Shown: in pieces, positions 1-28,436 of the stretch
How the letters are laid out: each line of letters begins with the position of its first letter
Numbering within the stretch: the stretch's first letter is position 1
Source of the DNA: Norana najaformis
Taxonomy: Eukaryota; Annelida; Clitellata; Crassiclitellata; Hormogastridae
Reading direction: 5' to 3'
Assembly (NCBI GenBank): GCA_964023275.1
Contig: OZ029914.1
Coordinates: 45,062,937-45,126,936 of the forward strand
DNA: 64,000 bases
The notes under the pieces: model-generated
Database searches by the model: none
What the model saw: only the letters and a program-made list of their open reading frames with translations
What the model was told of the DNA's origin: nothing
Translations under genes and position numbers: made by a program

Positions 1-3000
1 TAAGTAAAAGCAACGTGATTTGCAAAGCTGGTAAGGGCTTCTGATGCGGAGAATGCCACTGATGCGGTTTTGCTGGTTTTTATCTTAGGTTTCAAACACA
101 ACATGTGAACAACCCGCAACCAACGCTGGAAAAACGTACAGAGAGTACAACATCATGTTTGTTCGTCAGTGCACTGCGTAGGATTAAATGCACACATCAT
201 CTGCTTCATCACGAAAATCATTGAATATGCAAAAGTGTTTATGAATATGCATTAGTGCATATGAATAGGCGTTAATTATCTGGCTAGAATTAGAATTTTT
301 TCATTAGACTGTTGGAAAGTTTGGCGATGTTGACGGTGGCAGATGCGGTAACCATAACGTTGTGGGCTTAGGCCTTTGGTTTTATGGGTATTTGCACTTT
401 GAAAGAGCAAGAGCTTAGAAAGTCCCACCTTAAATGAGAAGGTGGACAAACACCTTGCCTCCGTGGGTGGGGTTTTAACTTAATGACTTGTCTCATTTGT
501 TTGTAAAATGAGTTGTGTTTTGAGAAGAGCAAAATTGGGTAAATAAAACATCCCCGAGTGTAAATCGTTGAATTTGTGTTAAGCGCTTATGAAAATAGAC
601 AGTAACGAGACACGAGAAAAGCCAGTAGTGCAAATGTTTAGAGTTGATAGCGTAGTTGCTGAAAAAGTTACAAATCAAAGACAGTTGTATACGTTAGGTT
701 TACGAAATTGTAAACGTGTTGTCGTTTGAGTAGGTACTGTTAAAGTTACGATCTTACATGTTCTTCTTATTCAGAATCAAATCCTGTACAAAGCAATGAT
801 TGAGCGACAGCCTTGGCTGCAATCAGTGACAGCCTTGGGTACAGTTAGTTTGAATGTATTACAGAAAAAGCGTATGTTGTACACAGTTATTGCTTGTATG
901 GCCAGAATTTGACAAATGTATGCTATACCCTTAATCGTGGTATTGATGACTTGGTTAAATATATGGTGCACAGTATGAAGAAATAACTTGGCTGAAGGTC
1001 ATGTTGATGTACAGTAAGTGTGACTAAATTGGTTAAATATCGTGCATAGTATATTACATGTACTATTATTATTATTATAAGTGTATTGTGCTAATTTATG
1101 AATTCACCTAAAAGCCCACGTAGCTCTAGAAAGATAAGTCTTTAATTGGTTTCAAAATATGATAAGAAAAAATAGGATCCCTCAAAGCTGGTGCTAGTGA
1201 ATTCCGTAGATGAGGACCACCGTGTGAAGTTATATTCAATAACTTAGGTGAATATCGTACGTAATAATCTGAATAATATATTATATGCTGAGGGCTTATA
1301 ACTGATCAATCTGACCACATTTATCCAACTTTAGTTTCAGGTGCATAGGTTATACTGTACACAATTCTTGTACTTAGAAACAAAGACATATCATAATCGT
1401 TAACTTGAAATTTCTTAAGTGCACTGTAAAGCAAAGCGCATGTCATCAGCGTCATCGCAAGCACAGCTTGTTAATGAATGCTGGAATATTATGATAATCT
1501 ATGGAATGCTTTGCACTTTTGTCTCCTAGAGTTCCTAAAGTTTGTGCATCAAAAGATTCTGTAGATTTATAAATGCACATGGAGAAAGTATTTGAGATAA
1601 GCTGTGTATTGACGTGTTTTGTTTATCATGGTATGAACTGTTTGTTGACTAAGCAAAACATTACAGCTTGTCTACATGTAAGAGGTTAATTGTGACTAGA
1701 AGCATAATGGCATTTTTGTCCATCATCATCATTGGCGTCGTTATCATCATCATTATCGTGATACCTGAAGACCAGCTGAACTTTTAAAATGATTGTAGGA
1801 AGACAGGGATAATTGCAGATTTTTTGTAATGTAATCATTATTATTACTACTACTGTTATTATCACTTGTGTACAATGATGGAGAAGTGTGATAGAAATAG
1901 CAACTTTGTTATTGTATATAACAACAAAATTCAAAGTGATAGGATTGGATCTCACAGAAATGATGGCTTCGCTGCATGACAAATGCGGCGAGCAGCTTCA
2001 GCCAACATGGTGACGCTAGGAAGAATGTCTGTACCATACCTTTGGCCAGCTTTTACTTGAATCCTGTGCAGGAACCGAAGATTCTGAATGTTGTCCTGTG
2101 AATCTGTGTTTTTATATCAACGTTTGTGCAACAACAAGCATTGTCTAACTGCTGTTGCTAACATATGATCTTGTGTAGCTAGTGTTAACATCATCTTCTA
2201 CGTTTAACGTTAACAGGAATTTGTGTAGTTAACATGTGTATCAGTAAATACCAGTATGTTAGCAACATGTGTAATTACCAGTAGTGTTAACAGTTTGCAG
2301 GAACTTCTGTAATTTATGTTAACAGGTTTGCCATGTTAATATCAACATGAACATGTGTAAAAATTATAATATTGTTAACGTAAACTACAATCTTTAACAG
2401 GAGTGTGAAAAACTGAAACTTACTATGGATAGTAATATGTATTTAGCATATTAATTTACATAAGCTAGACTTTATTCAACAGCTTTTATCTGGACTGTAA
2501 ATTAACATACTTATGTAATGTTTTCAACTACTTTGAAGGATATGTACACACATGTTGCGTACAAACTAGAATAGCAGAAAATGCTTTTATGATCTACTGC
2601 ATTGTGTAGCGGAAAAATCTACGTACTGCATCATGTCAAATAATAATTACGTATGTATTGCAATGGAGACCATGATTTTGATGGGGACCAACTGATATTA
2701 CCAGGATTTTCTGATGACTATGGTTTGCGAAAACTGTTGCTTAAACTTTAAAGCAGTTTATTGCAAATTTGGTCCAAACAGTCAGAGTTATCTCCAGCTA
2801 GTTCTGCCTTCGGACATGGTCTCCTTTACCCTCTGCTTTTTGATCTGTATGTGATCTAGTTGTCATGTTGCAAAGAATTACAAGTTTCACATTAGCATTT
2901 TTATCACTAAATATAGAAACTGCGTGTAAAAATCGATTAATGTTCGAAGTTTTAAAAGTGGGCAGCTTCAAGTGTCTATGATATGCACTTGTCAACAAAA

Positions 3001-3570
3001 TAAAAGTGACTGCGGCTTATGTCTGTCCTCACCAAACTCAATTTTCCATGGACTTATTTATGACAAAGGGTAAACTCGACTCCTGGCGGAAACAACCTTC
3101 GACCTTCTCACCAAATCCTTTGTATGAAAGGCTTGCACATCAAACACTTCAAGATTTAATCCTGTAATTATGACAAGGTTTACATTTGACTGTGTAATTC
3201 AGACACTTACTTACAAGTGACTCGGTAGTAATTAGGACAATGTTACATTAAAACTGTTCACAACATGCACTTGTAGTTACGAGATCAGAAACGGAGACAC
3301 TGTCCTAGTGCTATTTACACTAACCCTTCAAGCCCTGACCGCTTATTAGGCCCATCCTGTTTCACATAATTATGTCTTGAAGGGGTCTGGAGTTTGCCCT
3401 CCAAGCCCCTGCTCTGTCCGAACTTAAAGCTTAACCAAGCACGCCCCTTCAACTTGTTCATGATCAGCCAAGGGCTTTAAAGGTTAAAGGTTAAAACATG
3501 GATCTTGATTAAAAATTGGAAAAAGCTAAGACAATTTGTTGGTCAATATAAAGCCGATATGTCCGTCTGT
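1..3570. other. Intergenic, no gene seen
   Basis: No open frame with recognisable protein similarity or a convincing exon pair was found on either strand. The stretch is AT-rich, has short GTTAAC-rich and TTATTA-rich patches (about 1050-1080, 1730-1870, 2160-2400), and contains no clear transposon ends. Confidence 0.5.
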
Positions 3571-3745
3571 TATTATTTCTGTAAATGTTAAGCATCACTA
3601 ATGACAAAGCATCAATCTATGGTGCAAGTAATTGTGCATGAAGCACTTGCTCAAGGTCCCTATGCAGTAAATGTCTCGAGGGAGGCTCAAACCCGCACAT
3701 CCGCTTTGCAAGGCAAGCTCTCAAATCAATTGGCTACCATGTTAC
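3571..3745 (-). repeat. SINE family B copy (tRNA-derived)
   Basis: Read on the minus strand this copy has a tRNA-like head (box B core around GGCTCAAACCC on that strand) followed by a body shared with copies at 25062-25240, 35820-36004 and a fragment at 43032-43150, including the blocks GCACTTGCTCAAGGTCCCTA and GCAGTAA read on the plus strand. It ends in a TATTATT-rich tail next to a TTTCTGTAAATG block. The similarity between copies is seen directly; the tRNA origin is inferred from the box A/box B-like motifs. Confidence 0.65.
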
Positions 3746-6029
3746 ACAAACCACACACGGAATGTCTTACACAGTAATTCATTTCCACCTGAAGTAGTTA
3801 GTTAGTTTCACTGTAAATAAGCTGAGCGAGTCCAATTTTTAGTATTATGTGCACTCGTGTTAACTTCTTTCAACCTCCAGAAACCAAGAAAAAGAAAGAA
3901 GCCACAAAAGATAATCATACATATGTTGGATGACTACACACCCCGACTTCAGCCCTTGACGGTTTGGTTCATGGGTTGAAGGATTGTTGGGCTTAAGCAC
4001 ATAAAACAATGATTCCGCACCTAAACAGTCTTTCCTAACGACCTAACAAAATGCCAATTTCACATCAAAAACCTGAATTTTATCTCCAGCTTGTGAACAC
4101 GCATTGAACAGAATTTTCTCAGTTTTTTCCCTTTCAGCTCACAGCTCAAACATTACATCTACAGTTGTAAGTTTTACTTTTTGCTTACAAATTACTGCTG
4201 TTACTAGGACTAATAGCAACATCATAAAAACCAATCAAAATGTCTTAAGAATGTCTAAAAACTATTGTATAAAACTGTAAATACAAAACCTGCTGATGGT
4301 AACAGAATGTAGACTTTGCATTTGCCCACTAAGAACAAAAATATTTGGTCCAGTCACAGGAAGAAAATGAGATGCATCAGCAAACCATTTCTAATCAAAA
4401 TTGCTACAAGCTGATCACCAAATGACAAGATTTAACATAAAACAAACAGCAAATAAAGCTGGATCACGGCATGAACGAAATTTAAGCGAGGTTTGAGATC
4501 ATAAAAATTATTCAGCAAAAGAAAACTGATTTGATAAAACATTCGCATGAACCTATATTTCTTATTCTATTCGCTCAGCCTTAAACTCATAAAATGACTC
4601 GTGGTAATGTTCCAAACGACCGTCGACTTCACTAACGTTCACTGCAGCTCTGTACCCAACTTCCAGTAAATCACATTCAAATGATAACTCGCTACACAAG
4701 AAAAAATTACAACAAAACACGAAATGAGTACTTCTCGAAAAAATTCTAAATTCAACACGAAAACAAGACTTCAATGCTGTGTTTTTCGATAAATCCCAAC
4801 TTGAACATTCTACTACTAAGCACGCAACAGACACATCTGAGATCATTAAATAACTTCAAAAAGAGTTAACGACACAAAAACCAGCAAAAACGACAAGTAG
4901 TTAATGAGAACAAAAATTACAAAAACCAAGAGCTGTGGTAATTTCTAAAACACGAACACAATTAAGTTAATGTGTATCTACATTTGGCAAAACAGACAAA
5001 TTTAGATGAACGTTTGTGTACCACTGGATCACACGACAAGTCAGAGGTAATCATGCAGGATGAACACCAGATAAATATTTTGAATAGATTTATTTTACTG
5101 TACTTTCTCCTTCCCTTCATTTTACCTCATATGCTTCCTTTGTTCAGCCTAATTCCCAGTTCAAAGGGCTTGTCGAAAACGTAAATTTCGTTATCTATTT
5201 TACAATACTGATCTTTGTATAGGCTGTTCCTAATTAATTGTCAAATGCCTCTTACAATCAACAGTGTACAATTTATATCAATATTTACCAATATGCTGTA
5301 CATTTGATAATATTTCAATATGTAAAGTTAATGCACTATAAGAATCTTCACGAAATCAATATATGGTAACTTTTCCTAAAACTTGTGTTATTTCAAACAT
5401 AGCAATATCAGTAACGTTAACACACTACAACACAATAGGGCTAAACAGAAACGTCAAATGGCTGATTACAATCGTCACATTATTAAATAATAAATGAAAT
5501 TATAGCAGTACTGCAGTAAATTAGCAACAGTTTCAGTAATACATTAAGAAAACTAAACATTAACAGTATTATTTTTAGTACCAGTATCACATGTATTAGT
5601 AAGAGAAGCTGACAAAACAGTAGCTACAGGTTTCTAGATTAATCAAATTAACAGAACACTGTTCTATTTAATTCCGAAAAATGTTTCTTATTTTGAAAGA
5701 AGAGAAACCTGCCTAGAAATGAAACGTGCAGATACTAACACAAGCATGCTAACAATGTCACATACGAACAATGATTACGATACATGCATAGTAATCAAGC
5801 AATACTAAACACGGCTTCCAAAATGGACAGGATTCAAGCATAAATACTAGAGCTAATCTGGTAAAGTTCTAACGAGAAAGAGCGGCAACACCACCTTCAA
5901 AGCTGGAACAAATACAGTTCAGCGACTTCTGGAAGCTTGCTCAACTGCACATGAACTAACTACGTGTGCCATCACATATACTGCATAAAAACTGTGCAGA
6001 CAAGAAGGACATCTGCTAGAAAATTAACT

Positions 6030-6430
6030 GGACATATATGCATGTATGACATCGTTTGTATGTACATCTGTATTTAAGTATCGGTATGTGTGCATGTATT
6101 CATGTATACGTGAGGCCTCAAAAGGAAAATCCAACAAAGTCCATTTTTCAGGTCCAATCAATTGAGATGGCTTTTTCAAGTGTACAAATGGACACAGTAA
6201 GTTATTTCATTTGAGACCGTAGTGAGGCCTCGCACCAACTAAGACTGTGAGACCACATGACAAGGCTACTTCGTTTTCAAAAATGGACTTGGTTATTTTG
6301 TTTGAAGCCTCATATGCAATGTATATGTATATATGTTAATATGTACATGCAAGTATATATTTATGTATGTAAGTTTATATGTATGTATTTATGTACATGT
6401 ATACGTATATTTATATATTTATATGGTGCT
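6030..6430. repeat. ATGTAT-rich simple sequence
   Basis: Irregular runs of TATGTATG/TACATGTA units, densest at 6315-6430. Overlapping open frames here encode only low-complexity Y/I/C/M-rich peptides and are not genes. Confidence 0.6.
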
Positions 6431-7239
6431 TTATATGAACCTCCTCACTAGCATATGGACACCTACTTACACAGCGGAAAAACCTGACCAAGTGAATTCT
6501 CTCCAGGTGCTACAACAATCACAACCCAAATGGATTATTTGTTCCCGGTGCTAAAAACCAAATGCAACAGTATTGTTATTGCAAAATAGCACATTATTCT
6601 AGCTGTAATTGTCCAGGTTACAGATAAAATATCCTCTGGAACACTGTTTCCGATACAATCAAGTACTAAAGTATCAGGAATATGGTTCCAGAAGCTAGAA
6701 AAGCAACATGCAGGCTGGAACATAGCTCCAAACAAATACAAAACAGAACTGACAGGAACATGTGACAAATACTTGAATAAAATCCGCTAGAATGCATTCT
6801 CACTGCTACACAAAACCAGGTCCAATACTGGTCCGAAATCCAAAAAGCCGTCAATAACACAGGTCCAGTCAGAACACTGTTCCACTAAAACCACGGTTCC
6901 ATCTGTCAGAAAAACAAGTCAACTCGAATACCACTCCTAGAACTGAAAAATCCTACCAAATGTTCCTAGAAATCACGCAACCGCTTGGAAAAACGTCGAC
7001 TTTATCGTTTGGCAATGCCTTCACGTTATTCTCTGCACAAGAACAATCAACCAAGTACCCCCAACATAAATGTACAATTCTCACTCAACAACTTTCCACA
7101 CAAAATAATTCCAAAACGAAGAATGCCATCTGACCAGCGACAAAAAGATCCACAGCTCAACAGTAACATCTACCAAAAATTAAGCAAGAAAGACAATTCA
7201 GCTCAGGGATGAAGTTCTTAAGGCTGAAACTCAAATAAT

Positions 7240-7470
7240 CTTTGATCTTGGTAGTAGTCCTTTTTGCTTACTAGTTGCAGATTAGCAAAATAGGACTATT
7301 AGTAGATTAGTACAATAGAACAAGGCTTTCAGTTTGCCTAATAGTCCTTCATCCTGGTACTAATCCTTGATCTTGATACTAATCTTTAATCTCTGTTCTA
7401 CTCCTTGAAGTTCATGACCTTGTACTACTCCTTGAAGTTCTTTGATCTTGGTACAAGTCCCTGACCCTGG
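7240..7470. repeat. Degenerate tandem repeat
   Basis: About eight imperfect copies of a roughly 20-25-bp unit resembling TTGATCTTGGTACTAATCC. Copies differ at several positions, so the array is old. Confidence 0.5.
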
Positions 7471-8199
7471 AAACAGTGTTTGGGTTGGTTCAGTTCCTCA
7501 AGACCTAAAAGCTAATTTCCACATCCAGTTCAGATTTCATGCCCTAGATTTATGGTCTTAATTCGTTCGGACTTCATCCCTGATCTTCATGAAAGGCCTT
7601 CACGTTTGCCTAAATAAACTGAAATGTGAGTGTAAAGAATTGTCTTTCTAACAATCATCAATGCCGCACTAACAACTCAGAGAATAAATATCATCATTTA
7701 ATTTAAAATGTCTTGCTAAACAGTTACACAAAAAAATGATGGAACTCAAATGTCACCTAAACTTTACAACTATTTTGCAGACTGAATTGGCAAAATCTAC
7801 AGCAAACAAATTAATCAGACAGATTGTGTTGCCACTGGATTACAATGAAAAAATCACACACACATTCAATGCAAAACTGCGACCAGGAAGAAACTTCAAA
7901 TGTACCAAAAAAAGGATTACAAAGAAGCAGGAAAAACTGCTATGCATGTTAACATATAGTTGGTCCAAGACGGTAACTAAAACCAAATGGAATATAAAAT
8001 ACGACTTCTGTTCTTTTGCATCTCTATACCTGCAAACAGGAAAGGTAACATACTTGTTCACACACCACTACAGAAACTCCTGAGAATCGTGGTTGTGGGA
8101 TTTGAAGGATCTTTGAAATGAAGTGCAACAGCGGGTGAACGTTGCCGTCAAAATCTGACCCAGATTCTCCAATGGAATATGATTTTGATTGTGATTTCA

Positions 8200-8277
8200 A
8201 CTGAAGCGACCATCAACTGATGCCTTGGGCATCATGAAAACGGCACTATAGAAGTCTTTCGATTAGATTAGATTAGA
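8200..8277 (+). repeat. SINE-tail repeat (family D)
   Basis: Shares the block GACCATCAACTGATGCC ... GCACTATAGAAGTC with copies near 14265, 15036, 34833 and 61598, and ends in a (GATTA)n run. The block contains the small palindrome ATGCCTTGGGCAT. It resembles the 3' half of SINE family B read on its sense strand, so it may be a related SINE or a 5'-truncated copy. Confidence 0.6.
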
Positions 8278-8915
8278 CACGGCAATCAAACAACAGGACA
8301 TCTTTTTAACCTCCTAACTTGAATTGAATAAGACAGAGTAAGGATGGAGGACTGAGTTGGCCTACATGGCCTCATACTCCATGCAATGTATGCGATAAGC
8401 TTTTAAACTGTAATGCAGAGATAATAAACAACCATGATCTTTATACATGTATGATGAACAGTGATATTCAAATATATTCCCAGTATATTTTTAAATTACA
8501 ATATCAAAGAAAAAACAACCATAATTTTTCTATATTGAAAACTCTCTAACCAAGACTTTTTTTTCACTCTAACCTGAAAACTTGCCTCTTCCAGTATTTT
8601 ATGGTTAATATTTCCCGCTGCTCAGCCTCAATGTGCACTTCTGAACTTTGCAAAGACGTTATCAAATTAAAGTTATATTTGCATTGTACTCTATACCCCT
8701 TGGATGGCCATTCATTCAAGCACTAAGCAGGCTCGACGCTGCTCAACTCCACTTTGCTTGGCAGTATAGTATCCCCAACATCTAGCTGCCATTCTACATC
8801 TACTCAAGACAGTTAAAAGCCTAGTTGTCCATCCATATCCAGATCCTCCATGCAAATGACAAATCAGAGAGCTTAAAAAGCTGCCCTACATTAGTCTGCA
8901 ACAAATCACAATCAT

Positions 8916-8921
8916 TTTATT
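8916..8921 (-). terminator. Possible polyadenylation signal of BRSK
   Basis: AATAAA on the minus strand, about 455 nt past the alternative BRSK stop at 9376 and 960 nt past the stop at 9881. I saw no canonical signal between the two stops, which slightly favours transcripts that extend through the 9376-9495 exon. Confidence 0.4.
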
Positions 8922-8984
8922 CAGTAGCTCAATTCCACAGTGACACTGTCACTATAACATAATGGCTGGCACATTAACACCACC

Positions 8985-9180
8985 CCTATTCTGAAACCTT
9001 GACCAGCCTGTAATTAAACAGGGCAACTGATGTAGAAGAGAAAAAACATTCCCACTTGAAAACCTTGGCCAGCCGTAGTAAAATAGGGCAACGGCTGCAG
9101 AACAGCAACAGTTACAAGAAACCTCCCACAGAGAAACCTTTGCTGGCTGTTGTAAAAATATCGCATAAACTGCTAGACAA
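8985..9180. repeat. Degenerate ~63-bp triplet repeat
   Basis: Three diverged copies with the core GAAACCTTGACCAGCC ... AGGGCAAC, starting near 8992, 9056 and 9133. They lie just downstream of the alternative BRSK last exon, so may be in its 3' UTR. Confidence 0.55.
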
Positions 9181-9375
9181 CCTAAACTGACAGACAAAGA
9201 CAGACAGACATGCAGCAAAAAGTGGACTGCGAGATCACGTCCAAAAAACTTAGCAGGACTGTCCCTCTAATTAGCATTGTTTCAAAGATATGGCTACCTG
9301 GGCAAAAGCGGTTAACTAAGACACTGTCTGGCCTGCCTATGCAGAAGCAGGTCAACAGGTCGCAGGTCATTCAGG

Positions 9376-9495
9376 TCAAAGCTTGAGGTCACGGCTGCTG
9401 CTGGTGGTGGTGTTATTCTGGGCGTCTCCGAGACCCCGTCGACCGTTGACGAGGCCCTGTGACGACTGGTTGTTTGTCGGCTTCTTTTCAAAACA
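9376..9495 (-). CDS. Candidate alternative last exon of BRSK
   Basis: In the last BRSK exon the final codons contain a strong donor, GAC|GTACGT, at 9890/9889. Splicing there leaves phase 0. At 9495 on the minus strand a polypyrimidine stretch ending TTGCAG precedes a 39-codon in-frame tail (starts CFEKKPTNN, ends SSSRDLKL) and a TGA at 9376-9378. Used this way, BRSK would be 687 aa rather than 650. The tail is Ser/Thr/Asn-rich with basic clusters, as expected of BRSK C-termini. The same stretch is open in another frame, so this is a splice-site inference without transcript support. Confidence 0.45.
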   Translation of the reverse strand, partial: CFEKKPTNNQSSQGLVNGRRGLGDAQNNTTTSSSRDLKL

Positions 9496-9880
9496 CTGCA
9501 ACAGCGACAACGGACGAACAATGACAGCCAGCATCAAGTAGGCCTACCATCTTGTTTTGTTAGATCGGATGTGAATCTGAGAAGCATTTCCTAAGGACTC
9601 GATTAGTACTACGGAGCAAATCTGAAGAATATATAGTAAGAAACATTCGATTTACTATCGCCTTGTTAGATTGGGCATAAATATGATAAGTGATTCCTGG
9701 AAAGCTTCTGACTACAATATTGCATAGTATCGTATTTGATAATTTATATAGCGCTTCTTACACAACAAACTACTCAGAGGCGCTTCCAGCATGAGAGCCC
9801 CTGGGAAATAAGAACGTCTTTAAACAATGAGCTGACTGCGCTCTATCAACAAGAGTGACCCTTGCACGAAGCGATAGCTT

Positions 9881-26828
<16,948 letters not shown>

Positions 26829-28083
26829 TTTCGGCAGCTGAAGAACGTTTTATTCGATAAACGCCTCCGTCCTTTATGCCGTAACATTAAAAATTAGTCA
26901 TTAGAAATTAATTTCACGGAATCAAAACAACAACGAGATTCTGTTTGCTTTGTCAGATTATTCATCCGGGAATGTGCCAACGCTGGTCCTCTGAAACTTT
27001 AGCATCAGCCGACAACCGCAACGGTCCGCTTACACGTAAGCAGAGAACCCGCTAAACATTAGCGTCGAAGCACAAACGACCAAATCACACCGGATAGGAA
27101 GTGAGTTGTGGGCATATTTTAGCATAATATACCACAAATAATAAAATCGCCAATAATATAATATAGGTCAGTAACTAACGCTGAAAAAAATTGATTTTAA
27201 AAACCAATGCTAAATCTTACGCTACCGGGTGTGATTATACTTTCATGGAAAGGTTCCTAGAAGGTATTGCAGTTAAGCTGGTTCTCGGAAATTTCTAGCT
27301 GACAATTGACAAGCGCGCATAGTAATTAGTGCGTCAAAAATGTCGCGCAAACCTTAGTTTGACTTTCATGAATTTGTTTTAAAACTTTGACCTAATGGTC
27401 GAAATTTAGGAAACTACACAAGTTAAACAGCGGGGGTGGAAGTGCTCGAAATGTCCAGTTTCTCGACGCTGGGATATGTCGGATTTAAAAGATTTGCTCA
27501 CGCTCCACCAGAGGGTCCAGGGTGGCAGCAAACGATTTTTGAGTGCATCTTTTGAAAATTTCTATTGGCGAGTTGACTTTTAAAGGGTCAATTGTGTCAG
27601 AGACTGGGGTTTCCGGGAGTAGATGTCAATGCTGATACCCTTGACATGAACTGTTTGATGAAGACTGCATAGAGAACCTGGGTTTTGACCATGCAGAGGG
27701 TCGGTACACCTCACCAAGACGATCGACAAATGCAGGCCTGATGTAATTGGCACACTATATTTAGAAATGCACTGTTCTATATTGGATGTTGTATGTTGAT
27801 CGCAGCAAGATCATATAAAGTTCAACCAAACAATACAAAACAAAAACTGGAAAAGTCACCGACAGTCTCTCATCCACTGCTTAAGACTTACAACTTGGCC
27901 TTTTTGCTATGCAGCATTTGCTCCACAGTTCATGCATATGGATAATTGAATGTTTTCTGCTTATCTTAAGTTGCATTTTTAGATCTGTTTGGCAGCCATA
28001 CTTCAATGTCATTGAGAGCTTCCTTACATAAATGTTGCCAATAAACACATGCATGACAAACACACACACGCTCAGACAAATGA
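26829..28083. other. BRSK 5' flank / BRSK-IFT52 intergenic
   Basis: Between the BRSK start and the probable IFT52 3' end. It should contain the BRSK promoter and 5' UTR. No TATA box or other decisive motif could be placed, and no other gene was recognised. BRSK and IFT52 are tandem on the minus strand. Confidence 0.45.
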
Positions 28084-28089
28084 GTTTAT
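28084..28089 (-). terminator. Probable IFT52 polyadenylation signal
   Basis: AATAAA on the minus strand about 350 nt past the IFT52 stop codon at 28437. Confidence 0.5.
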
Positions 28090-28436
28090 TGAAATGTCAC
28101 TACTACAAATATACACGTGTAGATCAATTAAACAGAAAATGTTGATCAATTCACTGTGTAGTGGTACTTTTGCATTCTTTCATGATGAGCTAAAATAAGA
28201 GATCACTAGCTGAAGTTGGTTTACAAAGGAGATCAAGTGTTGAGTTTTTTACAGTGTCAAATGCTTAGATATAATCCAAGAATTACATGTTTCTAATGAT
28301 GAGCAGTTTGCAGGAGGATTTTTCGTTTTTTTCTTTTGTTTCTTTAAAGTATTGTCTTGTGCAGACCAAAGTCAACGAATAACAACAATCAATCCTGCAG
28401 TTCTCATAAAAGTTTCAGTGTTTGGCAAAATTTCAA

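Larger units (their letters stand above)
3746..8199. other. Intergenic, no gene seen
   Basis: No conserved gene recognised. The minus-strand frame ending at 4562 has an acceptor-like TTGTGTAG in front of it and reads like a possible terminal exon, but no partner exon was found. 6030-6430 is an ATGTAT/GTATAT-rich simple-sequence tract whose frames are low-complexity artefacts. 7736-8083 has a 115-codon plus-strand frame with no family resemblance. Confidence 0.45.

Noticed and set aside
4562-4846. 94-codon minus frame with an acceptor-like site in the middle
   Set aside because: Could be a terminal exon (4562-4690), but no upstream exon with matching phase, no polyA signal and no family match.
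7736-8083. 115-codon plus-strand frame
   Set aside because: Compositionally unremarkable, no motif, no homologue recognised; about what chance gives in AT-rich DNA of this size.
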